Positions 11,360-23,565 of a stretch of 64,000 nt of DNA are shown in pieces. Position numbers and translations under genes: made by a program. Numbering within the stretch: position 1 is the stretch's first letter; every line of letters begins with the position of its first letter. This DNA comes from Hippophae tibetana (lineage: Eukaryota; Streptophyta; Magnoliopsida; Rosales; Elaeagnaceae), in assembly GCA_037013495.1 (NCBI GenBank), contig CM072811.1, positions 17,614,659 through 17,678,658 on the forward strand, read 5' to 3'. The notes under the pieces were generated by a model that was not told the origin of the DNA, did not search any database, and saw only the letters and a program-made list of their open reading frames with translations.

Positions 11360-12094
11360 AGCTAAAGCAAATGGGTAAATTTTATTTTTTTTATTTTATT
11401 TATCATTATTTTTAATTTACATTTGATACATTGAGCATAATGTCAATGTTGGGGTCGAGAAAAGTTACAAAAATTTAGAAATTTTTGTAATGTTTTATTA
11501 AACATGCACTTACATTTTTTCTTGTATTTAGTTTATTTATTATTTTAGGGATAGTTAGGTTCATTTTTAAATATTTTAAAAAATTATCAAGCTTTTAGTT
11601 GATTTAAAGGGAATAATTTAGTCTTTTGCATTATTTGATTTATGTCTTAAACATGTCATGGAATTTTGTGTTTCGTGCTTGAATGTTGAGATTGAGATAA
11701 AAGTGAAATTTGTGTTTAGGAATCAAATAATGGATATTATATTGTGATAATATTTTGAGCCTATAATTGTTTTTATTCTAAATGATAATATTTGTCTACT
11801 CCTTTGAACAGTCTTCTTATTAATTCAAGTTTTTATATGATCTCTATAGGTTTTGCATTAAATATTAGGATTTTTGACATCTGATGAAGTGTTATGTACT
11901 TATTTTTATTACTTATACTGAATGATTTGAGTAAAATTGAAAGTGAATGCTTCTTTCATTCATGCATGATGTCTAAAAAAGAGATATATATGAGGTTTCC
12001 TAAATCTAATACAAAAAGAGTCAAATTAATCACTCACCATATCATACAAATATATGTATCAAAGTTTAAATTTACAGATATAATTAATTAGAGA

Positions 12095-13445
12095 GGTGAA
12101 TAGGTAATTTTTGAGTTATGTCTAATTAAAAAAATCACAAGCATTCGGACATGTAATCATGTGTAATTATTATAAAATAAACATAAATAAGAACTTGACA
12201 CATGATAATTTAGGTAGAAACAACCTAAGCCACACCAATGACCTAAGAGTAAAACCACCGGTCCATCGGATCACCTAATTATCCATTATGAAAATCATTA
12301 CTCATTACAAGGTCAGGTCTTATACTACCTTCCGAGATAAAGCTTCCAAAGTAATCTATTTACAAAATGCTACTTCTTTCACATTTTCTACAAGATAGGC
12401 ATACAAATCCATACTAACGTTTCGATAACTTAAGTCACACAAGCAATCAAATCCATTCAATTAGCACCTAAAAATTTAGCACAATAATACAAGTGTAAAG
12501 TGTGTCCTAGAGAAAATTCAATAATGAAAAACCATATCTACAAGATTCAAGAATAAATCAGTTAAATTAAATCATCTAGCAACCCTAGAACAAAAGTTGA
12601 AGTACAAGTTTAATAAAGATATTTTTTTAAAGTTAAATAACCAAATCAAATAATTATAGTCACCCACAAAATTATTTGATCCAAACATTCAACAACTTAA
12701 TCAAGAAGAAACTATATGAACATGTAATCATAATATCATAAATTAAATAGGCTTATTAATCAATCAAACATAACTACACCAGGTTTGATAGATTAATTAA
12801 AGAAAGAAGCCTAAAAAACACGATTTAGTTTTTGTAGAATAATTTGAGTAAGAGAGCACAAAAATAATTAGAAAACTAAAATGAAAATGGTTAGTTGAAA
12901 TATGGAGTATTATATTATTTGAATAAGAAAGATGAAACCGTAATGATAGGTTAAGGACCAATTACCATTATCTCTATTAAATAATTCATAAAGAAATAAT
13001 TAATAGGAAAAATCTCGTAAAAGAATAGTTTGCCTCAATTAAAAAAATATTTAATAAATTGAAATCCTAGTTGCTCGATCGATCTGGTCCAGGCTCAATC
13101 GATTGAACCTATAAAGGTGAATGATCAAAACCCTTTTTGATTGATCCAATAAAGATTAAAATAAAGCAAAGATAGGTATATCAAACATCATTGATTCTCA
13201 ATCAATCTAGTCCCTTTATCAATAGAACCCAACTTCCATCGCTCTAGGTCAATTTGAAAATCAAACTACAAGGACATAGATCATACAAGATCAATCTTCG
13301 ATTGATCTAACCCTTCAATCGATCGATATAAAACTTTGGTCGATCAACCAATACATATACCAAAGTTTCTAAGTGTATAATATGTATTCTAATGTATTTA
13401 AGAACAAGTATATACTTGAAACATATTGACTTAAAGCTCGAAAGT
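12095..13445 (-). repeat. LTR-like segment inside member A
   Basis: It begins at the AGAGAGGTGAATAGGTAATTTTT edge. A shorter homologue sits at the same place in member C (about 44230-44710, opposite strand), sharing the series CCAATGACCT, GGATCACCT and TATGAAAATCA. The edge resembles copia LTR ends (reading ..CCTATTCACCCC.. on the sense strand). Either an old insertion inherited by both members, or a normal part of the family missing from member B. Confidence 0.4.
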
Positions 13446-13542
13446 TTCTTAACTTGAATAGCAGACAATAAACACATGCCTAGAAACTAGATTACATTTA
13501 AACATTTTGTTCATAAATATCGTTAACACTCATAAACCCTAA

Positions 13543-14115
13543 GATGAATGCTTGAAAAGACACTAAATATTTGGTGATTTATTTGCACTTTATTGTATAT
13601 ATTTGTATTTTCTTAATTTTATCATTATTTTAGAAAATCTATATTTTCAAAATCATGGGTATGTTTTATTATTTTTTAGGTCTTTTTGGCTTCAAAATGA
13701 TTTAATGCTAAAACACTTAAAGAGTTATACTTGAAAGCACTCAATTGCAACTAAGAAGAATAAAAGAATAACATATATAAGCCTTAATATGCTCCAACCA
13801 AATGTAAGAGGGTGAAATACAAAGAAATTTGGTGACACACAATTTAATGCGGGTCATGGTGCGTTTGTATTTGATTGTAATTTAAACGCATATTGAATCA
13901 ATGCATGCCATGATGTTGGTAAAAATGTGCCACAATTCTCATTGAAATCTCATTTAAGATCCATTTTCCTCCATTTTTCTTCAATTCCCTCACCTTTACA
14001 AAAGTTCCCTTGCATTCTTATGAATTCATCCATAACTAAACAATAATCAACTTGTAAAAGAAGTAAATTCTCTTAAAGAAATTGTGATAGTTTTAGTTTT
14101 TATTTCTTAAATTGG
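13543..14115 (+). repeat. Partial LTR of member A
   Basis: It matches 23566-24145 closely in the same orientation. Its first ~40 bp also match the minus-strand LTR starts at 42579 and 47829 (TGATGAGTGCTTRAAAAGTACTAAA type). The right end is cut off at the hAT region. Confidence 0.65.
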
Positions 14116-14401
14116 ACTAGACCAAACCATTTGGCTATTAAAAATGTTGTAACCAAACGGATTGGTCCAATCTAGTTAACATTTTTCAACGGTTTGGGCT
14201 GGATAATAATACATAAATATGATACAGTTTAATATGATACACTCTAATAGAATACAGTTAAATTTCATATTCATCATACATAAAGAGATATTATTATTAA
14301 TAGCAATAGAAACGAGAGAGAGAGAGCTAAATCATGAATAGCAGAAGAAGTCCAAAATTCTAATACAACACTTCATGTGAACAATAGGAAGCAACACATA
14401 C

Positions 14402-14518
14402 TATCTTCCTAATTGTACTGCTTATCTCAATCTCTTCACCGTTAATTTCAAGAACTTCTCCATCAACCCAAGCATCATCGGGGTTCTCCACCCAAACAAG
14501 AGATCCAACTTGAACAAC
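14402..14518 (-). pseudogene. Orphan myosin XI-like exon (SH3-like N-terminal domain)
   Basis: A 117-bp (39-codon, phase 0) open exon on the minus strand, preceded by AG (14520-14519) and followed by a consensus-like donor GTATGT (14401-14396). Its translation includes VGSLVWVENPDDAWVDGEV and LEINGEEIEI. It matches the N-terminal SH3-like domain of plant myosin XI (pattern VGSxVWVEDPxxAWIDGEVxxINGxE), which is normally one of the first exons. No other myosin exon is visible on either side. It shares strand with the hAT transposase and lies about 540 bp beyond its stop. It is either a fragment captured by the transposon or a relic of a myosin gene invaded by it. Identification is strong; origin is inference. 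Confidence 0.75.
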
Positions 14519-15060
14519 CTAATTGCTCAGTAAGATAATCAAAACATTATGAAGGAATGAGCAAACAAGAATGAGACATCCATCTAACAAAAGTCAGCAT
14601 TAACAATAGGTTTTTTGCATGAAAACAAAAATGCAAAGGTAATTTTACTTTATGTAGAAAAAAACAAAATAGTCAGTTCAAACAAAAAGGCTTAATTATA
14701 ACCCTTGAAAATATCGAGAAGAAAGATCAAAAAGAGAAAAAAAGGTGAAATTTAAACCGAACTCTTAAACAAATACAAATACAAACATATGTACTCATAG
14801 TCAACAATACATTATTAAATGTAAACAATTCCAATCCTTTTCAACTAATAAATGCTATAAAATCAGTGCCAACCAATTAAAATTTAAGCCAAGATCCTAC
14901 ATTAACTATTTGACAAATAGGAAGAAACTTATCCATTATTAATCATCAATTATCAATGTAATGTCTTTAATGAACTCTACAAGCAAATAACATCATATAT
15001 CATTATATAATAGTATTTAAAAAATAAAATTAGAAATAATTTTTGAAGTATTGCAATTAC

Positions 15061-17085
15061 CTAAATCAACATCTTCATAAATCTCATGTTCATCATTGTA
15101 TTCCAGTAAGGCGACATGAAATGAAACCAATTTTGATTACATACTAATGCCTTTACCATTTTAGGTTTCAATGAACTCCTAAATGGATCAAGAATACACC
15201 CGTATGTGCTAAAAGTTGATTCTAATACAATAGTTGAAACTTGAACTACTAACACATTGCGTGCAATGAGAGAGATGATAAGAAACCTAAAAGAATTTGT
15301 CTTCCACCATTTCAATATATCAAACTTATCCAACAAGACATTTTCACGTAGGGTGTTCAAATATTTCTCAACCTCAATTTTCAACTCCAAACTACTTTTC
15401 TCCTCTAAGTGTTTAAGAAATTTCATCTTTCTTACTTCCTCAGTTGAGGGAATCCTTCCTATTACATCTTGTGGTTGAACCACATTAGATTGAAAATCCT
15501 TTTCATGCACTAACTTAGTAAGCTTTGAACATATCCATGAAAGTATGTTTGACATTATCTCTCAATTTTTTAACTATTTCTAAATCAGAAATCTCTTCAA
15601 ATAGGAATTCCAAATACTCCAATTTATACCTTGGATCAAGTACAAATGCAACATACAACATCTTATTAGTCTTATCTACATTTCCTGAATACTTCTCAAA
15701 TTTTATTTTCATGCTAGTAGCCATATTTTTCAACAACTCATCATCGGAACCACACCATGTAAATATTTGAGATTTAATGTTATGCAATTCTATAAAATAT
15801 AAATTTGATGTGGTACATAAAGATGCACTGAATGCTAATATAGAGTCATAAAAAGTCTTCAAAAACTTGACAAAAATACTAGCATCCTTTCAATCATCAA
15901 ATGTTGGAGGCCCAAAACTCTATCGCTCCTCATGAAAATAAGAAATAATGTTTGTTCCTTCTTCTTCTTCGAGACGATCAAAATCATTTTGAAAATCTAA
16001 GAAGATTTTAAGATTAGATATGTGTACTTTCATCTTGTAGACACGTTTAGCACAACACTTCCTTTGGACTCAATATTTTCCTTAATAAAACACATTTTAA
16101 ACTTTTGTAATCTCAAAGTAGAATATCTCATAATAGTATTATGAAGATCTTTAAGTCCTTCTCTTACAACCAAGTTCAAAATGTGAGCACAACATTGTAT
16201 ATGAAAGAACTCCCCACTCATAACAAGTCCATCATTCCAATTTGTTAGTTTCCTTTTCAAGAATAACATAACAGTATCATTTGAGGAAGCATTATCAAGA
16301 GTTACGGTGAATACCATACATATACCCTAATCACGCAAACTTTGTTCTATTACTCTCCCAATTGTATCACCTTTATGATTCTTAACTTGAAAAAATTTTA
16401 TAATTCTCTTTTTTAATTTCCAATCTTTGTCAATATAATGAGTGGTTAGACAAATATAATAAACATTTTGAATTGAAGTCCAACAATCACTAGTAAGACA
16501 AACTCTTTGCTTTTCACTTATGAAAAAGTTTCTAAATTTTTTTTTCTCATATAAAAAAGTTAAAACACATCCCTAGAAATTGTTTGACGAGATGGCACAT
16601 AAAACTTAGGAAAATTTCAGCTATAAAATCTTTAAATCTCTCACCCTCAACAAACCTAAAAGACAATTCATCATTAATAATATTTTTTGCCAAAGAAACT
16701 CAAGCATGTTTTGCGTCAAATGATACCATAACTAATTTATAAGTTGTCGTACCACCCTCTCCTTTTTGTGTTTGAAAAATTAACATCTTTTGTCATCTAT
16801 CTACTTCTTTAGGAATCTTCTTATATAAATTTTTGAAGTGATATATCATTGAAATAGTTACATTCCTTGTAGGATAAACAACACAAATTTTATTACAATA
16901 ATGACTTATAGTTCTATGATTTTCCACATCGTAGGGTAAAATAAATAAAAAATGACTCCATATTTTTTACCTTAAATTTTTTGGTTTCTTCATATCATAT
17001 TTGTTATCAGGGTCAACATTACTTGCTTTTATTCCTCTTTTTGAAGATGAGTCATTTAAATTCTATGGTGGTTTTTCCATTTTCT
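15061..17085 (-). pseudogene. hAT transposase (BED-type, RICESLEEPER/DAYSLEEPER-like), broken
   Basis: Minus-strand frames give the parts of a plant hAT transposase in order. First comes a start with a degraded BED zinc finger (KIWSHF...HYCNKI, about 16990-16880). The RNase H-like core follows at 16317-16030 with VTLDNASSNDTV (the catalytic Asp context) and FHIQCCAHILNLVVREGLK (the CAHILNLIV signature). Next is the DUF4413-like middle (15862-15515, LDPRYKLEYLEF), then the C-terminal dimerisation domain (15555-15061) with FDILKWWKTNSFRF, STFSTYG, LDPFRSSLKPKMVKALVCNQNW. Stops and frameshifts separate the pieces, so no active enzyme is made. Confidence 0.9.
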
Positions 17086-17194
17086 CTAAAAAAGACACAT
17101 GTTTGAAATATATAAATTAATGTTTAATATAAGATTAATCAATTAATCATATATCTTGGGTTGACCCTTGCTTTCTCCCTTAAAGGTGTAAATG

Positions 17195-17880
17195 AAAGAA
17201 TGTGACAAGTACCCCAGGGAATTTTGTTCTTCCATCAACTATAGAAGGCATAATCGTGCGCATCATCACTTGAAGGAGCTTGATAAGGATTCTATAGAAA
17301 AGAGATTTGTTAGGAGCCTTTTGGGATTAGCTAACTATTGAAGACATTATTTAAGTTGTATCTTTCAAGAACGTGTCACTAGAAGAAGTTCCAGGGTCTT
17401 CAATTATAAAAGCATTGGAAAAACTTATCCAGAACCTAGGATTTTCATCTTTTCCACATATATATTTAAAGATTGGTTCTGTTCTTATGGATATCATCCA
17501 AGCTTGGCCTTCTAGGTTCCCAATTTCTTCCCTAGAGTTATTTTCTATCCCTGATGATTCAAGTGAGAAAACATTGCCTTATCCTTGCAGAGATATATTT
17601 TGGATGGAAAGGTTGGGAAGATGGGTCTTGAGTCTAAGAACCTAGTGGCTTGCACTAGCTTGTTGTTGGAACAAAACCTGAAAAAAGTATGACTTGTTGA
17701 CAAGGATGCTAAAGCTATGAGGTTCTAGAATTTTCTAGTTGAGGAAGAGGAAGTTGCTTAGAAAAGGCAAGTTGAACTCCTGGAAAGGGAAAGGCAGAAG
17801 AAGCTCAGGCAAAAAGAACAGAAGGCAAGGGAGCAAGAACATGAGGAAAAGGCTGATGTTATAGGACTTTACATAAACAA
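17195..17880 (+). pseudogene. Fragment of a plant C2H2-like zinc-finger gene
   Basis: Plus-strand frames read CDKYPREFCSSINYRRH followed by LKELDKDSIEKR (17201-17320), then an open 90-aa stretch (SLEEVPGSSIIKALEKL, FPISSLELFSIPDDSSEKT, 17373-17645). In another frame follow LVACTSLLLEQNLKKV and a charged coiled-coil (VELLERERQKKLRQKEQKAREQ type, up to 17880). I recognise this series as the middle of an uncharacterised angiosperm protein family with a C2H2-type finger, of the Arabidopsis At5g54630 type. Stops and at least two frameshifts make it dead. It is contiguous without obvious introns and joins directly to a fragment of a different gene. Confidence 0.65.
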
Positions 17881-17890
17881 AGAAGAAGAA

Positions 17891-18275
17891 GGAGATAAAA
17901 ATTTGCTTTGGCATGTGGTCTTACATATAAAGGGCTAGTATTACATTTTTTATCACCTTTGGTTGAGCCAAGACATATTAAGGCATATGCTAGATTGTGT
18001 AAAAGATCTGAAGACAAAGGGGAATTTTTGTTCAAACTATGGCTAATGGTAGGTTATAGATCTCCCCTTACAATGGATTTATGTATTGTGACTATGCCCT
18101 CTCCTAGAAGAAAGATAGTAGATTTTAATGGGACTCCTTCAATTGGAACTGTTTAAAATATAGATCATTCAGTTGAATGGAAAATAATAGCAAGTGGGAG
18201 TGGCCTTAGTGGAAAAAGCATCAAAGCAACTTTCCCTGGAAATATGGGCTTTGTTCCAAGGCCAAAGGCTACCTT
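17891..18275 (+). pseudogene. AP-5 complex subunit mu-like (mu homology domain) fragment
   Basis: The frame at 17908-18156 and its continuation read through RHIKAYARLCKRSEDKGEF, SPLTMDLCIVTMPSPRRK, NGTPSIGTV, then, after a stop, SVEWKIIASGSGLSGKSIKATFPG. This resembles the mu homology domain of the plant AP-5 medium subunit, which selects cargo in an endosomal adaptor complex. Only the domain's middle is present. At least one stop (18154-18156) interrupts it, and homology ends near 18245-18275. The join to the preceding C2H2-family fragment near 17890 has no intron signals that I can see. Confidence 0.6.
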
Positions 18276-18509
18276 TGCTCTTATCCTACACATGCTCATA
18301 TTTTTACCAAATCATACCCAAACTTCATCCTTGAGGACAAGGATTCAAAAGAGAGGAAAGAATGATACGAGCATATGTTGTTCATGGCTTCTTGGCGCAG
18401 AAGTGGTTGCAGTGGGCATAGCATAAGTGGTGCACGAGGCGTAGAGGTGTATCGACAATGAGACACATTGAACACATGAGTGGGAGGGACCATTGAATTG
18501 AGTTGGAGA

Positions 18510-18675
18510 TGTTAGAGTTAGTTAAGTCTAAATCTTTTGTATTTCATGCTTGTGTAATGTTATATATATGGCCAGAGAAATAAGGGAATAGGATACAATA
18601 AATTATTGAAATCAGCTCCTCTTTCTCTGTTCTTCTTTTTCCCTTAACTCTCTTTGAAATTCAACCATATTAGGA
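18510..18675 (+). repeat. Possible LTR or 3' end downstream of the chimeric fragments
   Basis: After a purine-rich run (GAGTGGGAGGGA, 18479-18490) comes TGTTAGAGTTAGTT with a TATATATG box and an AATAAA-like signal, ending near CATATTAG. The arrangement suggests polypurine tract plus LTR. No partner LTR was found upstream, so the call is weak. Confidence 0.3.
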
Positions 18676-18689
18676 TGTTAATTGTCCAT

Positions 18690-18800
18690 AAAAACAAAAG
18701 ACTCTATTCTTATGATGAATCAATTCTAAAGCTTAAAGGGGTTCTATTATTAATGTTAAGAAAATATATAGAGCAAGACAGACTCCACATACATATTTTT
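18690..18800. repeat. Dispersed repeat, copy 1 (pairs with 20055-20165)
   Basis: About 110 bp matching 20055-20165 in direct orientation (shared GATGAATCAA, TCTATTATTAATG and ATATAG...GACTCC blocks). Confidence 0.6.
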
Positions 18801-20054
18801 TCAATGGATGAATTAATTTAGGACATGATTTTTAATTTAAGAATAAAATGAAAATTTAGGACATAAATGTTGAAATTAAAATATTTAGAGATTGAATTAT
18901 TGAAAAAAAAAATATTGAAGACTTAAATGTAAAAATTAAAAAATTTAGGAATTGAATTGTTAAAAAAAGTATGAAAACTTAAGTATAAACTTGGGTTAAA
19001 TTTAAAAATTGAATGTACACTAAAGTATTTTTATTATCAGTACTATTAATTAAAATTATAAAATATATTTAAGCCATCAAGAAAAAGCTTTCTTATGTAA
19101 TTCATGTGGTTTGTGAAAAAAATTGACTAAGGCGTGCTTTTACATCTCATTACTTTTTGTACACCAAGTAAAAAAAATGAAGGTAAATTGCATGGATTGA
19201 GCTAGGGTATTTAATTTTAAAAAAGGAAAATTGCCCAATTACTAGGACTACCAATTTTTCCTTATTAATGCACCTAATGTACTGATAAAATATTTTTTAG
19301 TGAGATCTTATCTGCCCATTTATGTATAAGGTATATTGTGGAAAAAAAAAAGTCTCATTCTCTCAGTTTTAACTGTAGAGTTTCTCTTTTACATGCTTCT
19401 TTTGTATGTGTGTTTCTATTACAAATCTTCCTTAATTTTCTTCTACAAATTTTCCTTTAAAATTTCAATCAGATTACTTCGCTTATCCATATTTTTCCTG
19501 GTTTTTCTTTTCTACCATAGTAGATCTTCAAATTTTTCATCTTTCTCTATCTGCAGACCTAACCATTCATTGCTATCTAAGGGTGATGTTAATTTGTTGG
19601 TGAATCTGACAATATTAAAAATCTTGGCACTGCATGCAAGATTTCTGAATTTTTATTATCAATATCAGGAAAGTTGAGTTTTCTTTCTTTTTTTTTTACC
19701 AGATCTTTTGCATGCCATCCTTAATATGTGTGGATGATTTTAATTTTATAACCCTTTTTAATTATTTGCTAGTGCTCTTTTCTTCTCTACTAAAGCAAAA
19801 TTCTCTCATAGTTCTACTATTGTGACTCTTTAGCAAAAGACTTCTATGACTTTCTCAAGTCTAATAATTGTTTCTTGGAACTGTTAAGAAGCAGTTAGCC
19901 ACTCGGTATCTTCCTTAATTTGATTAACCAAGGAATATACCAGTTTCTCTGTTTTTTGTTTTGATAAAACTCGACCAGAGCAAGATGCAGAGAAACAGAG
20001 GACTCTGTTCGATCTATAACCACAACCCTGTAGCTCAGGGATACTCATTTCCCA
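18801..20054. other. Non-coding AT-rich spacer
   Basis: A 113-codon frame at 19336-19677 is hydrophobic, T-driven and without recognisable motifs; I do not regard it as a gene. Nothing else is visible. Confidence 0.5.
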
Positions 20055-20165
20055 GGAAAATAGAAGACTCTGTTATTACGATGAATCAACTTCAAAGCTT
20101 AAATGCATTCTATTATTAATGCAGACAAAACATATAGCGAGAGAGACTCCTTGTATCTATTTTAT
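20055..20165. repeat. Dispersed repeat, copy 2 (pairs with 18690-18800)
   Basis: Direct homologue of 18690-18800, about 1.36 kb away. The two copies could be remnants of LTR ends, but no termini are recognisable. Confidence 0.6.
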
Positions 20166-20199
20166 CGCGAGGCGAAGAAGGTTTTCTTAATATTTTTTG

Positions 20200-21790
20200 A
20201 ATTAATTAATTTTTTAATTTTATATTAATAGAGAAGATTTTTTGAAGACTCAAACAAATGTGACATAATATATAGGTTAATTTTTTTGCTTTTTAAGAAT
20301 TTTATTACATTATTTAAAAATCATATAATTTCTCTTGTAATTTATATTGAAAGTATTTTGGTCTCTTTTTACAAAATAATTCCTACACATATTTATCAAA
20401 TATAAAATTTGTACATTAAGTTTCTGATACTTGGAGAGAATTAATATTTTTAAAATTTTATTATGAAAAATCTTATAAATATTAAAGATTTTTTTATTTA
20501 AAAATACAAAAAGATATTTAAAAAAATTTTGAAAATAAAAAAATAAAAAAATATCTCATTTAATAATTCACTTTAAAATATAAAAAGCATTTTAAAAAAT
20601 CTAAAACAATTTAAAACAATTTAAAAATTTAAGATTAAAAAGAATCTTAAAGTTTATGTCTCATTTATTAGTTGACTTAGATTTTAAATTCAAAAATTCA
20701 AAAATTGTTGAAAATAAAAAAAAATCAATCCTAATTATTAGTTGACTTTAAATATTAATAAAAATTTAATAAAACATAAAGACCTTTAAATAAAAAGAAA
20801 TTTAAAAAGAATATATAAAGAGATCTCAAAACATTTGAAAATTTTAAGATCTTAAAAACTTTATTTTATTTTATTTTAAATAATTATTTTTTAGTTGACT
20901 TATTTATTAATTTATTTATTAACTTTAAACTTTTTTAAAAATTTCTTAATAACTCTAATTTTTATCTTTAAGTTTACTTGCTTTTCTTTTCTTTCCTTCT
21001 ATTTATTTATTTTCATTTGCTAATTAACTTTAGCTTATTTTATTTTATTTTCTTTTTATAACCATTTTTATTTAGTATTTATTAACACTAACTTAACTTT
21101 AGTATAATATATTTTATAAACATGTTGTAATTATTTATTTAATTTGTATTATTGTATAATAAATTGTTTATATCATATATACTATATATTGTATTTATTT
21201 TTTACTTGCTTGTTTTATTTTTATTATATTTCTTTTATTATTTGTTTTTATTTTCTTATTTTATTTTATTTTTATTTTATTTTTGTTGTTTATTTTTATT
21301 TTATTTTTTGTTGTTTATTATACTTAATTAGTATTCTTATTTATTATTTTTATTTAGTTAAATTGTTTTTTGAGCTATGACATAGTTTTTGTGCACGTGG
21401 CAACATAGGGTTCTTAGGATATAATTCGGTTGAAGGAACTATTTGAATACACTAAGTTCTATATTTGTTGTAATAAATTTTTAAACTAAAAACCACTGAA
21501 TATGCATTTCAAATGATACTCATACAAATTTTCTCTTCTTCTTCTTCAATCCCAATTTTCTCTCATCCTAAATACTACTATTTGAATTAATCCCAATTTT
21601 CTCTCATCCTAAATACTACTATTTGAGTTTGAAAAAAAAATTCAACAGAACTGAGCTTTAGCCTTTATTCTAATTTTATTTGTACTTTTTTATTTTATTT
21701 TTGTTTTTATTTTTATTATGTTTTATTTTATTTTACATTTTATGTAATTTATTTTATTTTATTTTTTATTTTGTGATCTCATATTTATTT
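20200..21790. repeat. Very AT-rich low-complexity region
   Basis: Runs of TTTTA/TTTAT units dominate at 20840-21060, 21180-21370 and 21660-21790. A short direct duplication lies at 21548-21625 (CCCAATTTTCTCTCATCC twice). The frame at 21144-21380 is a product of this composition. Confidence 0.7.
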
Positions 21791-22432
21791 TATTTAGAAT
21801 TGTTATATTTATAACTATTTGTTGAGATGTGATGTATAAAAGTACATAACAATCTCTATTTGTAATTAAAATTAGGTAAGATGATGGACACATCACACCA
21901 CTTGAGTAATTACATTGAGCCAAAGAAAATGGATAACTTTTCTCTTCCGTAACTTTCTCTTTAACCTACATTTGTTACATTTAGGTCAACGTAGATTCTA
22001 ATTTAGGGATGGAGATAAAGTTACATTAAATTTTGGCAATTTTAAAAAAATTTAAACATGTGCCTACATTTATTTTATTTATTTATTATTTAGCTTTGGT
22101 TTAGGAATAGTTTGGTTTATATTTTTAAAACTTTTTGCAAAATTATCACGTTTTTAATTGATTTTAAGCAAATGGCTAAGTCTTTGCACAATTAAATTAA
22201 TATCTTTTAAGCAAATAGTGGAGACTATCTTATGAGAAAATTTTGACTCTATTATCATTCCATTCTGAGTGGTAATATTTTTCTACTCTTTTAAACACTC
22301 TTCTTATTATTCAAATTACTAAATGATCTGTATATATTTTGCATTAAATTTTAGGATTTTTACATCAGATAATGTGTCATATACTTATTTTTATTACTTC
22401 AATTGAATGACTTAGTAGATATTTAAAGTGCA

Positions 22433-22606
22433 TGCCTTCTTCGTTCATGCATGACTTCCACCAAATAAGACATATATAGGGTTCCCTAAAACCAATATAA
22501 AAAAAGAGCCAAATTAGTAACTTCTTCATTCATGCACGACCTCGACCAAATGAGATATATTTGGGGTTTTCTAAAACTAATATAAAAAATAGTCAAATTA
22601 GTTACA
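22433..22606 (+). repeat. ~85-bp tandem duplication in member B
   Basis: Two adjacent copies (about 22437-22520 and 22521-22606) share CTTCTTC(G/A)TTCATGCA and the GGGTT..CTAAAAC block. Single copies are present in members A (about 11945) and C (about 44870, reverse), so the duplication is specific to B. Confidence 0.7.
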
Positions 22607-23565
22607 CACCAAATCACACAAAATATGTTAAAAAAATGTATATAGGTCTAATCTTTAAAAAAAAGAGAAAAATCAATAGTTAAAACTAATACTACAATCC
22701 AAAAATTCCTAAAGTTGTTAGAAATAGCTATTACAAAAGAAAATTAGGAAATAAGCCCCTTGAAGTCTTTGCATTGCATTCATCTCTAAAGCCATATACT
22801 TGATATTTTTATTTAATGATTTTATTTTATTCATAATAATGGTATTTGATTTCTTTATAAATCCTATCATTTGATTCATTTAATGAGACTGATGTTATAC
22901 ACGATTTTGAACATTTTCTTCTTTAAACATATGTGAACCCATTAGTAAACCTCTTTGTATAAACTCTATTTACATATAACTTTTATTGAGTGCTTGAACT
23001 TATAGGATGAATGTAATATTGAGAGTACGACTTGTGAACTTATAGGATGAATATAATATTCAGATTCCTAATACTGAAATTGTGTAAATCAATATTGATA
23101 TATTTCTGATATGAAATATGAATTTGTGATTTTCAATTAATTTTTATAATAAACTATGAATGTTTAGAATAGTAATTTAACTTATGCTTTGAATTTTAAT
23201 TATTAACTTAAAAAGATATTAAAAGCATGAGAAGTTTTTTTATATTTATTTTTATTTTGTTATTTTTCGTGTTAATTTTTACTTTGTTAATTTTAGTTGT
23301 TATATTATTTGTTATTTGTCTATTTTGTTATTTATTTTAATTTCTGTATTTAGTTTGATATTTGTTGGTATCATCACTAAAAGCCCTCGTAACACTTAAA
23401 CTTGTCCACTATGAAAACATAACGGTTTAAAGGCTTGATGTATACACTAAATGAAACTGTGTCATTCTATAAAAATAATTTAAGATAGTTTAATTTATTT
23501 ATTTTAGTTTTTTTAATTTTTTTCTTTCCTTACTAAGAGACTAGAAAGAAGCTAGTTAGAGATTG

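Larger units (their letters stand above)
11360..14115 (+). mobile_element. Gypsy-like non-coding LTR element, member A (3' part)
   Basis: First of three members of one family (others at 21840-24145 on plus and 40759-47829 on minus). It contains the internal 3' region beginning at the CATTGAGCATAATGTCAATGTTGGGG motif zone, a block around CATTCATGCATGA (11958) shared with both other members, an extra segment (12095-13445), and then the start of an LTR at about 13543 (GATGAATGCTTGAAAAG). Motifs of the form ACATTGAGGACAATG...TTGGGG before the 3' end are known from plant gypsy elements. No gag or pol remains. Confidence 0.6.
14110..17100 (-). mobile_element. hAT-superfamily DNA transposon, degraded
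   Basis: The span is defined by the decayed transposase (15061-17085) and an imperfect inverted repeat at about 14113-14176 (CTAGA...CCAAACCATTTGG against ...CCAAACGGATTGGTCCAATCTAG) of the kind found near hAT ends. Clean CAGGG-type terminal inverted repeats and an 8-bp target duplication were not found, so both outer limits are approximate. A myosin-like exon (14402-14518) lies between the transposase stop and the inverted repeat. Confidence 0.6.

Noticed and set aside
19336..19677. 113-codon hydrophobic frame
   Set aside because: Phe/Leu/Ser-rich product of T-rich DNA with no conserved motif or gene-like context.
21144..21380. 78-codon frame
   Set aside because: Encodes Tyr/Phe/Ile/Leu runs from TTTTATTT low-complexity sequence.
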